A program made the translations under genes and the position numbers. A stretch of DNA of 64,000 nucleotides from Rubripirellula sp. (lineage in GTDB: Bacteria > Planctomycetota > Planctomycetia > Pirellulales > Pirellulaceae), in contig JAAXJB010000084.1 of the NCBI GenBank assembly GCA_012270065.1, forward strand, positions 132,081-196,080, written 5' to 3'. The first letter of the stretch is position 1, and every line of letters starts with the position of its first letter. Positions 1 to 7,542 of this stretch are shown piece by piece. Below the pieces are notes generated by a model. That model was not told the DNA's origin. It made no database searches and saw only the letters and a program-made list of their open reading frames with translations.

Positions 1-42
1 TCCGCAGAGCTTCCGCAGAAGTTTTGGTTGCAGCCTCGTTGC

Positions 43-70
43 TTACTTGGCGGACAGAGGGGAATATAGT
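43..70 (+). promoter_or_regulatory. possible sigma-70-type promoter of ligA
   Basis: A TATAGT hexamer at 65-70 resembles a -10 box. A weak TTACTT at 43-48 lies 16 bp upstream. The ligA start codon follows about 60 bp downstream. The -35 match is poor, so this is only a candidate. The rest of bases 1-132 shows no gene. Confidence 0.25.
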
Positions 71-132
71 GGGGCGGCAACTTTGAGAGTGAACTGCCGT
101 CAATCAAGCTCATAAATCATGTTGAAGGGTTC

Positions 133-2184
133 ATGGTGTCATCAGCAGCCAAGCGAGTCGAAGAATTACGTGGTGAGATTCGGAGGTTGGACCGTTTGTA
201 CTACGTTGAGGCGACCCCTGCTGTCTCTGATCTGGAATATGACCGGCTACTGTCTGAATTGCGGGATCTGGAGAAGCGTTTTCCGGATTTGCAGACGCCC
301 GATTCGCCTACCCGGAGAATTGGCGACGCGCCGGTTGAGCATCTCGTTCAAGTGCCTCACCGTGTACCCATGCTCTCCATCGACAATACCTACAGTCGTG
401 AGGAACTGAAAGCCTATTTCGATCGTACCGAAAAACTGCTTGATGGAGAAAAAATAGAGTGGGTGATGGAGTTCAAAATCGATGGTGTTGCGGCGTCCGT
501 ACGTTACGAGCAGGGACGCATGGTTCTGGCCTTGACCCGCGGTAACGGAGAGGTCGGCGATGACATTACCCACAACATCCGGACTGTGCGTGACCTTCCT
601 TTGCAAATGGTTGGTAATGAGAAACCAGATGTACTGGAAGTTCGCGGCGAGGTTTACATGACCAATGCGGATCTTGCCGATTTGAACCTGCGCCAGCTTG
701 ACGCAGGTGCAGAGCCATTCAAAAACACGAGAAACGTAACCGCGGGAACGATTCGCCTGCTTGATCCATCAGTTGCCGCTGAACGCAGTTTGCGTTTCTT
801 CTGCCATGGTGTGGGAGACATTGAGGGTCTCAAAGCGAATAACCACATGGATTTTCTGGGAGAAGTAGGAGCTCTTGGGATTCCACCAACACCCTCTGTC
901 AAGTTGCTGCCAAATGCGGACGCAGTGATGAAGGAAGTGGAGCTGCTGGAAGAAGGGATGCCCGATCTTCCCTTTGAAGTCGATGGAATCGTTTTCAAAG
1001 TCAACGATTTTGAACAGCGTGAGCGTCTTGGGATGAGAAGTAAAAGTCCCCGATGGTTGATTGCTTACAAGTTTGAGAAATACGAGGCAGTGACCACGTT
1101 GAATACGATCACTGTTCAGGTGGGGAAGACCGGAACGATCACCCCGGTCGCCAATTTGGTGCCGGTGGAAATTGCTGATACCACCGTGTCGAGAGCGTCG
1201 TTGCATAACGCCGACGAAATTGAGCGGCTGGATGTTCGCGAGGGTGACGTCGTGGTTGTAGAAAAAGCAGGCAAAATCATTCCAAAAGTTGTTCGCGTTG
1301 AAAAACATGAGCGAAAGAAAAAGTTGCCGAGATGGAATTTTCCCACGGAGTGTCCCGAGTGTGAGGCAGAACTGGAGCGGGATTCCGGAGGTGTATACAT
1401 CCGCTGCCCCAATCCCGGTTGCCCTGCCCAGTTGAAACAACGCCTGATTTATTTTGGCAGTCGTCCCGGCATGGATATTGACGGGTTAGGTGATGAACTC
1501 GTTGATGTTCTTCTGGCCGAGAGATTGGTGACTGGTTACGCAGATCTCTATCGCTTGACGGTTGAACAGATTGCCAACGTGAACTGGCTGCGAAAGCGAA
1601 AAGGAAAAGATGGTACCTTGATTGATGTGCAGGTTGGTCAAGCCAACGCAACGAAATTGATCGACGGTATCGAAGAAAGTCGGACACGTGGGCTTGCAAG
1701 AGTGCTGTCATCCATTTCGATTCGGCATGTGGGGCCGCGCGTTTCCAAACTCATCACTCAAAAGTATCCCAGCATTGAAACACTCATGAACGCCGAAGTA
1801 GAGGATCTGGCTGCGATCCATGAAATTGGAGATGCCATTGCCGAAAGTGTCCATCACTTCTGTAACAGTGAGTACGGGAAGCGGACCTTCGAAGACTTTT
1901 TGGCGGCAGGGGTCGACTTGCACGAAACGGTGGCCGAGTCTTCTGAAACGCAACCTCTTGAAGGGAAGTCCATCGTAGTCACCGGGACGCTGAAAAAATT
2001 CAAACGCGATGAAATCAAGTCATTGATTGAAAAGCTTGGGGGCAGAGCGTCCTCAAGTGTCAGTAAGAAAACAGATTTTCTGATCGCAGGCGAAAAAGCC
2101 GGGAGCAAGTTGGCCAAGGCACAGGATCTTGGCATTGACGTGATGACAGAAGAAGCCTTCCATGCCAAATATGTCATCAATTAG
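133..2184 (+). CDS. ligA: NAD-dependent DNA ligase LigA
   Basis: Seals nicks in duplex DNA during replication and repair, using NAD+ to adenylate its active-site lysine. The 683-residue length is normal for bacterial LigA. In order I see: the N-terminal NAD-binding helical domain Ia (about 1-65); the adenylation domain with the nucleophile motif EFKIDG (Lys115) and the downstream TRGNGEVGDDIT motif; the OB fold starting near VQVGKTG; a four-cysteine zinc finger (CPEC ... CPNPGC, about 415-440); helix-hairpin-helix repeats; and a C-terminal BRCT domain starting near PLEGKSIVVTGTL (about 607 onward). The chosen ATG follows a GAAGGG purine stretch. It is a single intact housekeeping gene, followed convergently by the small BON gene. 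Identification is secure. Confidence 0.97.
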   Translation: MVSSAAKRVEELRGEIRRLDRLYYVEATPAVSDLEYDRLLSELRDLEKRFPDLQTPDSPTRRIGDAPVEHLVQVPHRVPMLSIDNTYSREELKAYFDRTEKLLDGEKIEWVMEFKIDGVAASVRYEQGRMVLALTRGNGEVGDDITHNIRTVRDLPLQMVGNEKPDVLEVRGEVYMTNADLADLNLRQLDAGAEPFKNTRNVTAGTIRLLDPSVAAERSLRFFCHGVGDIEGLKANNHMDFLGEVGALGIPPTPSVKLLPNADAVMKEVELLEEGMPDLPFEVDGIVFKVNDFEQRERLGMRSKSPRWLIAYKFEKYEAVTTLNTITVQVGKTGTITPVANLVPVEIADTTVSRASLHNADEIERLDVREGDVVVVEKAGKIIPKVVRVEKHERKKKLPRWNFPTECPECEAELERDSGGVYIRCPNPGCPAQLKQRLIYFGSRPGMDIDGLGDELVDVLLAERLVTGYADLYRLTVEQIANVNWLRKRKGKDGTLIDVQVGQANATKLIDGIEESRTRGLARVLSSISIRHVGPRVSKLITQKYPSIETLMNAEVEDLAAIHEIGDAIAESVHHFCNSEYGKRTFEDFLAAGVDLHETVAESSETQPLEGKSIVVTGTLKKFKRDEIKSLIEKLGGRASSSVSKKTDFLIAGEKAGSKLAKAQDLGIDVMTEEAFHAKYVIN

Positions 2185-2253
2185 CTTTCTTGCCGTTTTG
2201 GTTACATGCCGTTGCGGGTAAACATCACCTGCAGATTAAAACCGAATCTGCTG

Positions 2254-2478
2254 TCAAGATTTGACTTGAATCTGATTGACCAGCCTCATTCCTCTGGCGA
2301 CGCCGCGAACGGTTTCCTGTGCCAGTTGTTTGTGGTAGTAGCTGCGGACCTTGCCTGACAGTTTCAGGTGATCGGCTTTGCCATCCACGCGAATGCGGCG
2401 CAAGTCTCTCACCGGACTGCGGGAAAGAACGCTGCTGGCGGTGTTGGTCACCTCGGTTCGCAGTTCAATGGTCAGCAT
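2254..2478 (-). CDS. small BON-domain protein
   Basis: A 74-residue protein consisting essentially of one BON-type alpha/beta domain. The pattern is a charged helix, then a short strand (RIRVDGKADHLKLSGKVRSY), then a helix (QLAQETVRGVARG) and a closing strand (RLVNQIQVKS), which matches the GxVxSxxxxxxAxxxAxxxxGVxxVxNxIxV pattern of BON proteins. BON domains are thought to bind membranes or phospholipids. Short single-domain versions are common in planctomycetes. There is no signal peptide, so it is probably cytoplasmic. The ATG at 2478 is preferred; a GTG at 2499 would add seven residues, and neither has a clear Shine-Dalgarno sequence. The gene converges on ligA and has no obvious operon partner. 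Confidence 0.7.
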   Translation of the reverse strand: MLTIELRTEVTNTASSVLSRSPVRDLRRIRVDGKADHLKLSGKVRSYYHKQLAQETVRGVARGMRLVNQIQVKS

Positions 2479-2499
2479 GGTGGTTTCGCGGTTTTTCAC

Positions 2500-2993
2500 A
2501 CAGGAAATCGGTCAGGTTGATATCGCCTCTTGCATGGGCGGTGACAGACTGGAACAGAAAGCTTCCGATTCAACTGCCCAACCTTGCAGGGACGCCTTGA
2601 AGTCTTTCACATTTCCAGGCCCCTTGCATGCCTGAATCAGGAATTAATCGGGGTTGCGATACATCAAGATCGCAGGTTGACCTGATGTCGCCGGTTAGGA
2701 GCACGACAAGCCGCTGGTGCTGCTGGTCAGGTTGATTCGCCGAAGACGTGTGCGAGCTGTGTGGAGCTGTAGGAAATATCGACTATGTGGATTGCAACGA
2801 ATATTGTCTCCCTACTTGCGGGAACGCATGGGAATCCAATGTGTGGGTCGGTCAAGCTATTTGACTCGCCTCCAGCGCAACCTATATCCCTCCTAGGAAG
2901 ATCCGCTGGATCTGATCAGACGGAGCATGCTGCCGTTTTGCTCCGCAGGGCAGCAACTGTTCAAACATTCATTCATCGGGAGTACGTGGCATT
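2500..2993. other. intergenic region with nested inverted repeats, no convincing gene
   Basis: This 494-bp gap holds no ORF with a credible start and domain. It contains several perfect short inverted repeats: TGCGAT/ATCGCA (2655-2660 with 2669-2674); ACCTGA/TCAGGT (2680-2685 with 2727-2732) enclosing AGCAC/GTGCT (2700-2704 with 2717-2721); AGATCC/GGATCT (2899-2904 with 2908-2913); and CGGAGC/GCTCCG (2921-2926 with 2940-2945). The last two lie 50-95 bp before the diguanylate cyclase start and could form hairpins in its leader. No U-run follows any of them. Confidence 0.4.
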
Positions 2994-4430
2994 ATGTGGT
3001 TTGACGTGGTAATCACGCTCAGCTGCGCGGGCTGTGGACTTGTCTGTGGTTGGATCATGTGTGCTGTGACGGGCCTTGATATTGACCACTACAGTGATGT
3101 CGTTGCAAAACGCGGCAAGGGCCGTGACACAGATCAGGTTACCGCGGAGCAGTTGAGTCAGGTTGCCAACCGTTTGCGTGATTTTGCGACCACCATGGTT
3201 GAAAATGTTGACGCACATCAGACGCGTGTTCAGGCGGTGAATGAGGAACTGCAGGAGGCTGGTGATGCATCTTCCGAGGTGGTTTTGGCTGCTGTAAGTC
3301 AGTTGATTCAGTCCAATGAATCCATGCAGAGCCAGTTGCAGGATGCCAAAGATCGTATTCAGCAACAAACCATGCAGCTTGAATCTGCTGAGCGACGTGC
3401 GGAAACAGATGCTTTGACCCAGGTTCCAAATCGACGTGCGTTCGATGCCTATGTAAAACGGCGTCATGCAGAGGGACCCGGTGGTGCCGGCACACTTGCA
3501 TTGCTGGATGTCGACTTGTTCAAGCAGTTCAATGATGTCTACGGTCATCGTGCCGGTGATGAGGTGTTGCGTGTTGTCGCAAATGTATTGCATTCCCACT
3601 TGCAGCCGTATGGACTGGTCGCGAGATTTGGGGGAGAAGAGTTCGCCATCATTCTGGACGAATGTCCCATTAGTGAGGCGGCTCAGAAAATTGAAAAAGC
3701 CCGTGTCGCAATTGGCCAACTTGTTATCGAATTTGAGGGGCAGCCATTGCGGGTCGCTGCTTCCGCCGGTGTCGCCACCCTGCTCGAAGATGAGACGGTC
3801 GAGAGTTGGTTGCAGCGCACCGATGATGCGCTCTACTACTCGAAAGAGCAGGGAAGAAACTGTGCCCATCGAATGCAAGGCAAGAAACCATCCTTGATCG
3901 AGTTGGCATCAGAAGAAACCGAATTCCCAAATCCTGACATGTTGTCATTCGGTGACGGAGATTCAGAGGATGGAACGGTTTTGAGGGCAATTGAAGGTAA
4001 CGGCGTGTTCGCGTCCCTTGCCAACCGTTCATCGCTTGAGAAGTCGTTCAATGATATCCGAAGTCGCACTCAGGAAGCTGTCTCGGTCCATCTGATGGTC
4101 GTGATGTGCGCCCCGGGTTTACGGAATTCATCCATACGGTCAATTCTGCAAGTCGTCCGGATGCCGCTACGGTCTGTTGACAGGATTGGTGCCATTGATG
4201 ATTCGACATTGCTGGTTTGCATGCCCAGTGCAGATGCTGAATTAGCTCGCCAGCGTGGAGAACAGATTTGCCATTCCATTGCGTCTTTGGGCATCAAAAC
4301 ACTGGATGATCAGGTTCCGCCAGTTCGGGTTGGGCTTGCAGAAGCCTCCCCTGGCGAAGATTTTAACCGGATCGTTTCACGTGCATTGCAAGAGGCAGTG
4401 GGTCAGAGCGATAACGCTGACTTGGCTTAA
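2994..4430 (+). CDS. membrane-anchored diguanylate cyclase with a second, degenerate GGDEF-like domain
   Basis: Predicted to make cyclic di-GMP from two GTP. One N-terminal membrane helix (about 3-27) is followed by a coiled-coil-rich linker (about 45-135). A canonical GGDEF domain (about 137-300) contains the D-x-L-T-x-x-x-N-R-R start, the metal/nucleotide motif LDVDLFKQFND and the active-site signature RFGGEEF (GGEEF at 213-217). The inhibitory I-site RxxD expected just upstream is replaced by QPYG, so product feedback inhibition should be absent. Residues about 345-475 resemble a second cyclase fold (RIGAIDDSTLLVCMP, then VRVGLAEA) without a GGDEF signature. That makes it a degenerate lobe that might bind a ligand or partner. 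It is monocistronic. The start ATG is about 14 bp after a GGGAG. Confidence 0.85.
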   Translation: MWFDVVITLSCAGCGLVCGWIMCAVTGLDIDHYSDVVAKRGKGRDTDQVTAEQLSQVANRLRDFATTMVENVDAHQTRVQAVNEELQEAGDASSEVVLAAVSQLIQSNESMQSQLQDAKDRIQQQTMQLESAERRAETDALTQVPNRRAFDAYVKRRHAEGPGGAGTLALLDVDLFKQFNDVYGHRAGDEVLRVVANVLHSHLQPYGLVARFGGEEFAIILDECPISEAAQKIEKARVAIGQLVIEFEGQPLRVAASAGVATLLEDETVESWLQRTDDALYYSKEQGRNCAHRMQGKKPSLIELASEETEFPNPDMLSFGDGDSEDGTVLRAIEGNGVFASLANRSSLEKSFNDIRSRTQEAVSVHLMVVMCAPGLRNSSIRSILQVVRMPLRSVDRIGAIDDSTLLVCMPSADAELARQRGEQICHSIASLGIKTLDDQVPPVRVGLAEASPGEDFNRIVSRALQEAVGQSDNADLA

Positions 4431-4532
4431 AGTCCAGTCTCAGGCAGATTGATAGAGTCAGTCATGCAGTGAGAACAGAGTTTCAGAATCGGATTCTTCG
4501 CCGTGAAACTTGGACACGCAAAAAAACAGGAT

Positions 4533-4580
4533 TTCGACCGTAAATCCATCTTGACCTTTATAAACGCGGTTTTCTATTCT
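4533..4580 (+). promoter_or_regulatory. promoter-like elements of the candidate small RNA
   Basis: Two overlapping readings are possible. TATAAA at 4559-4564 is a good -10 box with a weak TTCGAC at 4533-4538, and would start transcription near 4571, just before the 5' arm of the closing stem. Alternatively TTGACC at 4551-4556 is a -35 box with TATTCT at 4575-4580 as the -10 (18-bp spacer), giving a start near 4587. The first reading fits the RNA structure better. Confidence 0.45.
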
Positions 4581-4857
4581 CCCGGACATGTTGAGTGGTT
4601 GGAAACAACAGCCCAGCATTTGGTTTTCGGATTCAGAGCGGTCCTGCATTGGCAATCATCAGATTGCTGCGGACAGATTGCTGTTCGATCACACGGACGT
4701 GAACGCACAGCATTCGTGATGCTTCCGGAGAAACTGTTCGACGTGTTTTGGCAAGGATGCCGGATCTCATGTCGAACTCCAATCCACCGGCTCCCGGGAT
4801 TTCAAGCGCGTCGTCCTCCGCCCCCCTAGGACAACGTACTTTCCGGGAGCTTTTTTT
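4571..4857 (+). ncRNA. candidate structured small RNA, family not recognised
   Basis: A roughly 285-nt transcript is suggested by promoter-like boxes, extensive self-complementarity and a terminal U-run. The 5' end CTCCCGGA (4579-4586) is perfectly complementary to TCCGGGAG (4842-4849), closing the molecule immediately before seven T residues. Inside are a hairpin GTCC(T)GC...GC GGAC with CAATC/GATTG (4641-4674), and a hairpin CGACGTG/CATGTCG (4739-4745 with 4768-4774, one G-U pair) enclosing GGCA-AGGA-TGCC (4750-4761). GTCGTCCT/AGGACAAC also pairs near the 3' end. A second segment GCTCCCGG (4790-4797) competes for the same 3' arm. I looked for signatures of SRP RNA, tmRNA, RNase P RNA and 6S RNA and did not find them. 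It lies between a diguanylate cyclase gene and a two-component system, both pointing away from or toward it without overlap. Confidence 0.55.
4790..4857 (+). terminator. intrinsic terminator at the end of the candidate small RNA
   Basis: GCTCCCGG at 4790-4797 pairs perfectly with CCGGGAGC at 4843-4850, followed directly by TTTTTTT (4851-4857). The long loop holds its own hairpin, GTCGTCCT with AGGACAAC. The same 3' arm can also pair with the 5' end of the transcript at 4579-4586, so the terminator stem has two possible partners. Confidence 0.65.
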
Positions 4858-5011
4858 ATGCGCGATTGGTTTTCATGCGTAATGAGTGATGTGGATTCAA
4901 ATCGCATCCATTCGTCACGCCAGCGTCAAATGCATTTGATGAAGCACGAATGAATTTTGCGAAAGTGGAGTGATGCGTTTGGCCTGGCAACCATCGTCAA
5001 ACTGTGCGGTG

Positions 5012-5860
5012 TCAATTTGAATTGGTGTCAGTGGGCACGTCCGTTTCTGGATCGCTTGTGTCGCTGGGAGGCTCATTGGCCTGCAATCCCCCATCGGTCT
5101 GTGCATTTTCGCCGGCCGGTGAAGTTTTACCCTCGCTGACGGGATTTTGAATGAAGCGATATCCTGCGTCCCGGACAGTGAGAAGATGAACGGGGGTCGT
5201 TGTATCCGGTTCAATGATTTTCCGCAGCCTGGCGATGAATTGGTCCACAGCTCTTGTTTGAATGTTACCTGGCAGTTCCCAGACTTCGTTTAGCAGTTCG
5301 TTCCGACTGATGACGCGGTCTCTGTTCTCTGCAAAGTACTTGAGTAATTTCAGCTCCTTGGGTGTCATTCTGACCGCTTTGTTGGCGACAGTTGCTTCAT
5401 GCGTTTCGAAATTGACGCTCACGTTGCCGAAATCAAGCTCCACCAGAGTGTCCCTGGGTTTCACTGATTTTACAGGATTGGGTTTGCTTCTCCCCGCTTG
5501 AAGCAGGTTATTGACACGACTGAGCAGTTCGTCAAGCTCGAACGGTTTACTCATGTACTGGTTTGCGCCGACATCAAAGCCTCGTGTCCGGTCTTCCGCA
5601 AGGGTTCGTGCTGAAAGCATGAGAACGGGTGTGGTGACGCCAGCATCGCGTATGGTCTCGCACACGGTGTAACCACTCATGCCGGGCAACATGAGATCGA
5701 GTACGAGAAGATCAATCGAATCGCCATTCTGGTTGATCATCCGAAGGGCTGTAGGACCATCCTCCACCAGAGTTACGCGATAGTTCTCGGCTTCCAGGTT
5801 GTATTTGATACCTACCCCGAGGTGTTTTTCATCTTCGACGACGAGGATGTGTGGACGCAT
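5012..5860 (-). CDS. OmpR/PhoB-family response regulator
   Basis: Transcription factor of a two-component system, presumably phosphorylated by the kinase encoded just upstream. The N-terminal receiver domain starts with ILVVEDE (acidic pocket), carries the phospho-acceptor Asp in LLVLDLMLPGMSG, the Thr/Ser position in LMLSA and the Lys in SKPFELDEL. A C-terminal winged-helix DNA-binding domain follows (MTPKELKLLKYFAENRDRV to VRDAGYRFI). A roughly 35-residue acidic, disordered tail ends the protein. The start was set at the ATG at 5860 because ILVVEDE should lie at the extreme N terminus; the longer reading would add 29 unlikely residues. It is 37 bp after the kinase stop, so co-transcription is likely. 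The regulon is unknown. Confidence 0.92.
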   Translation of the reverse strand: MRPHILVVEDEKHLGVGIKYNLEAENYRVTLVEDGPTALRMINQNGDSIDLLVLDLMLPGMSGYTVCETIRDAGVTTPVLMLSARTLAEDRTRGFDVGANQYMSKPFELDELLSRVNNLLQAGRSKPNPVKSVKPRDTLVELDFGNVSVNFETHEATVANKAVRMTPKELKLLKYFAENRDRVISRNELLNEVWELPGNIQTRAVDQFIARLRKIIEPDTTTPVHLLTVRDAGYRFIQNPVSEGKTSPAGENAQTDGGLQANEPPSDTSDPETDVPTDTNSN

Positions 5861-5897
5861 GACTGCCTCATTCTCGAATTTGGTTCTACCAATGATT

Positions 5898-6833
5898 CTA
5901 GGTGCCGCAGGTCTCTGCGGGAATAACACCGCCCAAGGTAACTTCAAATTCGGTTCCCGTTCCCATTTCCCGGTCCTGCAGTCGGATGGACCCTCTCAGA
6001 CTCTTGACCACGTTGCGAACCAGGTGCAATCCAAGTCCTGTGCCGGGGGCACTGCGTTCCAGTTCATTTCCAAGACGGATGAAACGCCCGAATATCTTGC
6101 GTCTCTGGTTGGCGGGAATCCCCGGGCCATTATCGATGATCGAGACGATGACCTTTTCATCATCTGACACTCGAACATTGATTTGTACTTTGGGTGTAGA
6201 CCCGGCATATTTGACCGCGTTATCGATCAAGTTTCGAAACAGGATCTCAAGCTGGATCAATTGGCTTCGAAGGAGGACAGGAGTGGAATTGAGAGAGACA
6301 GTTTCTTCAGGCAAGCGATAACGAACGCAAATGGCCGAACCGCACTGCCGGAGCAATTCATCCAGTTGCACCACTTCATCGTTGGCGATCTCACCTCCGC
6401 GGTCGATTCGTGCTGCATCCAGAAGGTGGTTGATAAGCAGGTCAAGACGTTCTACATCTTCCAGCATGAACTGGTGGAAATCCTGCTGTTGCCGGACATC
6501 GACGCTGTGACGCGTCATGGTCTGCAGATAAAGTTTCAACGAAGCGATCGGGCTCTTCAGTTCATGAGTGACCGCGTCAATGAAGTTTGACTGACGTTGG
6601 TTGAGTTTGAATGCTTTGACCGTGAGTGTCAGATAGGCAATCACACCTGCCAGTACGCCAACCAGGAGGACAGTTCCAGTTGACAGAATGACCCAGAAAG
6701 CCACGGAGGATTCAAGGTTGCCGGTCGCTCCCAGCACGTTTCCCAGAATCCAGACACCGGCCAGGACCACGATCAGGACGATCATGACAACGCCGAGTGT
6801 GATCGGTGCTTTCAGGCTGCGGCGTTCTAGCAT
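5898..6833 (-). CDS. membrane sensor histidine kinase
   Basis: Sensor partner of the downstream response regulator. Two N-terminal membrane helices (about 12-34 and 47-72) are separated by only a short loop, so there is no sizeable periplasmic sensor domain; sensing may occur in the membrane or through a partner. The dimerisation/phosphoacceptor domain has the H-box THELKSPIASLK. The catalytic domain shows the N-box (RNLIDNAVKYAG), G1 (DNGPGIP) and G2 (GTGLGLHLV). The 311-residue length is short for a histidine kinase because PAS, HAMP and periplasmic modules are missing. The ATG at 6833 is used; a GTG at 6872 would add 13 residues. The 260 bp upstream, shared with a divergent gene, contain a GTATAC palindrome but no convincing promoter. 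Confidence 0.9.
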   Translation of the reverse strand: MLERRSLKAPITLGVVMIVLIVVLAGVWILGNVLGATGNLESSVAFWVILSTGTVLLVGVLAGVIAYLTLTVKAFKLNQRQSNFIDAVTHELKSPIASLKLYLQTMTRHSVDVRQQQDFHQFMLEDVERLDLLINHLLDAARIDRGGEIANDEVVQLDELLRQCGSAICVRYRLPEETVSLNSTPVLLRSQLIQLEILFRNLIDNAVKYAGSTPKVQINVRVSDDEKVIVSIIDNGPGIPANQRRKIFGRFIRLGNELERSAPGTGLGLHLVRNVVKSLRGSIRLQDREMGTGTEFEVTLGGVIPAETCGT

Positions 6834-7095
6834 CTGCGGATTAACCTTGAGAGAAAGGCAAAAGCGGAACACAGACGCATGGCGGCTCTGTTGGGGGAGC
6901 TTGTAGCTGGTCCGCTCGGTAAAAACAGCACCGTAACATATTGTATACGGGGGGGGCTCATCTGGTGGCTGTTCCGGCTGGCAGAGTATTTTCGATAAGT
7001 GTCTGGATTTGTGACTGCAGGGGCGTGACTGGGCATTGCCAACTGGTCATACTACCTTGGCCAGACGGCCTGAAGTTGGTGTCAAATGGAGAGTC

Positions 7096-7542
7096 ATGGT
7101 GAGCGCCGAAACCCGGTCGCAGCGTTTCTCAGAAAGAACGATTCGTCAAGTCAATCTCGATTGCAGAAGGGCGATGGTGCGTGGCAGGTTTTGCCCGGAT
7201 CGCAGTGAGGTCGTCCAGCAGCGGTGCGTCGTCGATCGGTCTGAAAACGAGGACGACTTTGGAAGCCAGTTGTGGTATTTCGATGGCTGGGGTGTCGACA
7301 ACTACGACCGGCGGCACGCCGTGTACGGAGTCGTGGAGTATTCCATTCAGTTCGGGCTGAATGAACTGATCGAAAATGCGGTCTTCGAATCCGATGAAGA
7401 GCGTGAACGCTTTCGGCAGGTCTACGATCAGGAAAAGTTGAAAGCAACTTGGCGTCACCCATTCCACGGATGGCTTGCTTTGGGAGTGGTTGTGATGGCA
7501 GTTATCAGTCTGGTCTATCTGGCAATAGTGACGCTGACGTGA
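7096..7542 (+). CDS. hypothetical protein with one C-terminal membrane helix
   Basis: A 148-residue protein I cannot assign to a family. The N-terminal about 115 residues are soluble, charged and rich in Arg, Asp and Glu, with conserved-looking aromatic stretches (LWYFDGWGVDNYDRR). A single hydrophobic helix (GWLALGVVVMAVISLVYLAIV) ends the protein, so it is probably tail-anchored with the soluble part in the cytoplasm. The ATG at 7096 follows GGAGAG at ideal spacing; an upstream start at 7036 lacks this. Its stop codon overlaps the GTG start of the ABC ATPase gene (GTGA). That coupling suggests it is an accessory subunit or regulator of the transporter. Confidence 0.6.
   Translation: MVSAETRSQRFSERTIRQVNLDCRRAMVRGRFCPDRSEVVQQRCVVDRSENEDDFGSQLWYFDGWGVDNYDRRHAVYGVVEYSIQFGLNELIENAVFESDEERERFRQVYDQEKLKATWRHPFHGWLALGVVVMAVISLVYLAIVTLT

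Noticed and set aside
2973-3878. 301-codon open frame opposite the diguanylate cyclase
   Set aside because: Antisense to the conserved GGDEF domain; Cys/Ile-rich nonsense composition.
4503-4829. Open frame of 108 codons covering the candidate small RNA
   Set aside because: No ribosome-binding site, no domain, unusual composition (Cys, His and Pro clusters), and the same bases explain better as a structured RNA with terminal pairing.
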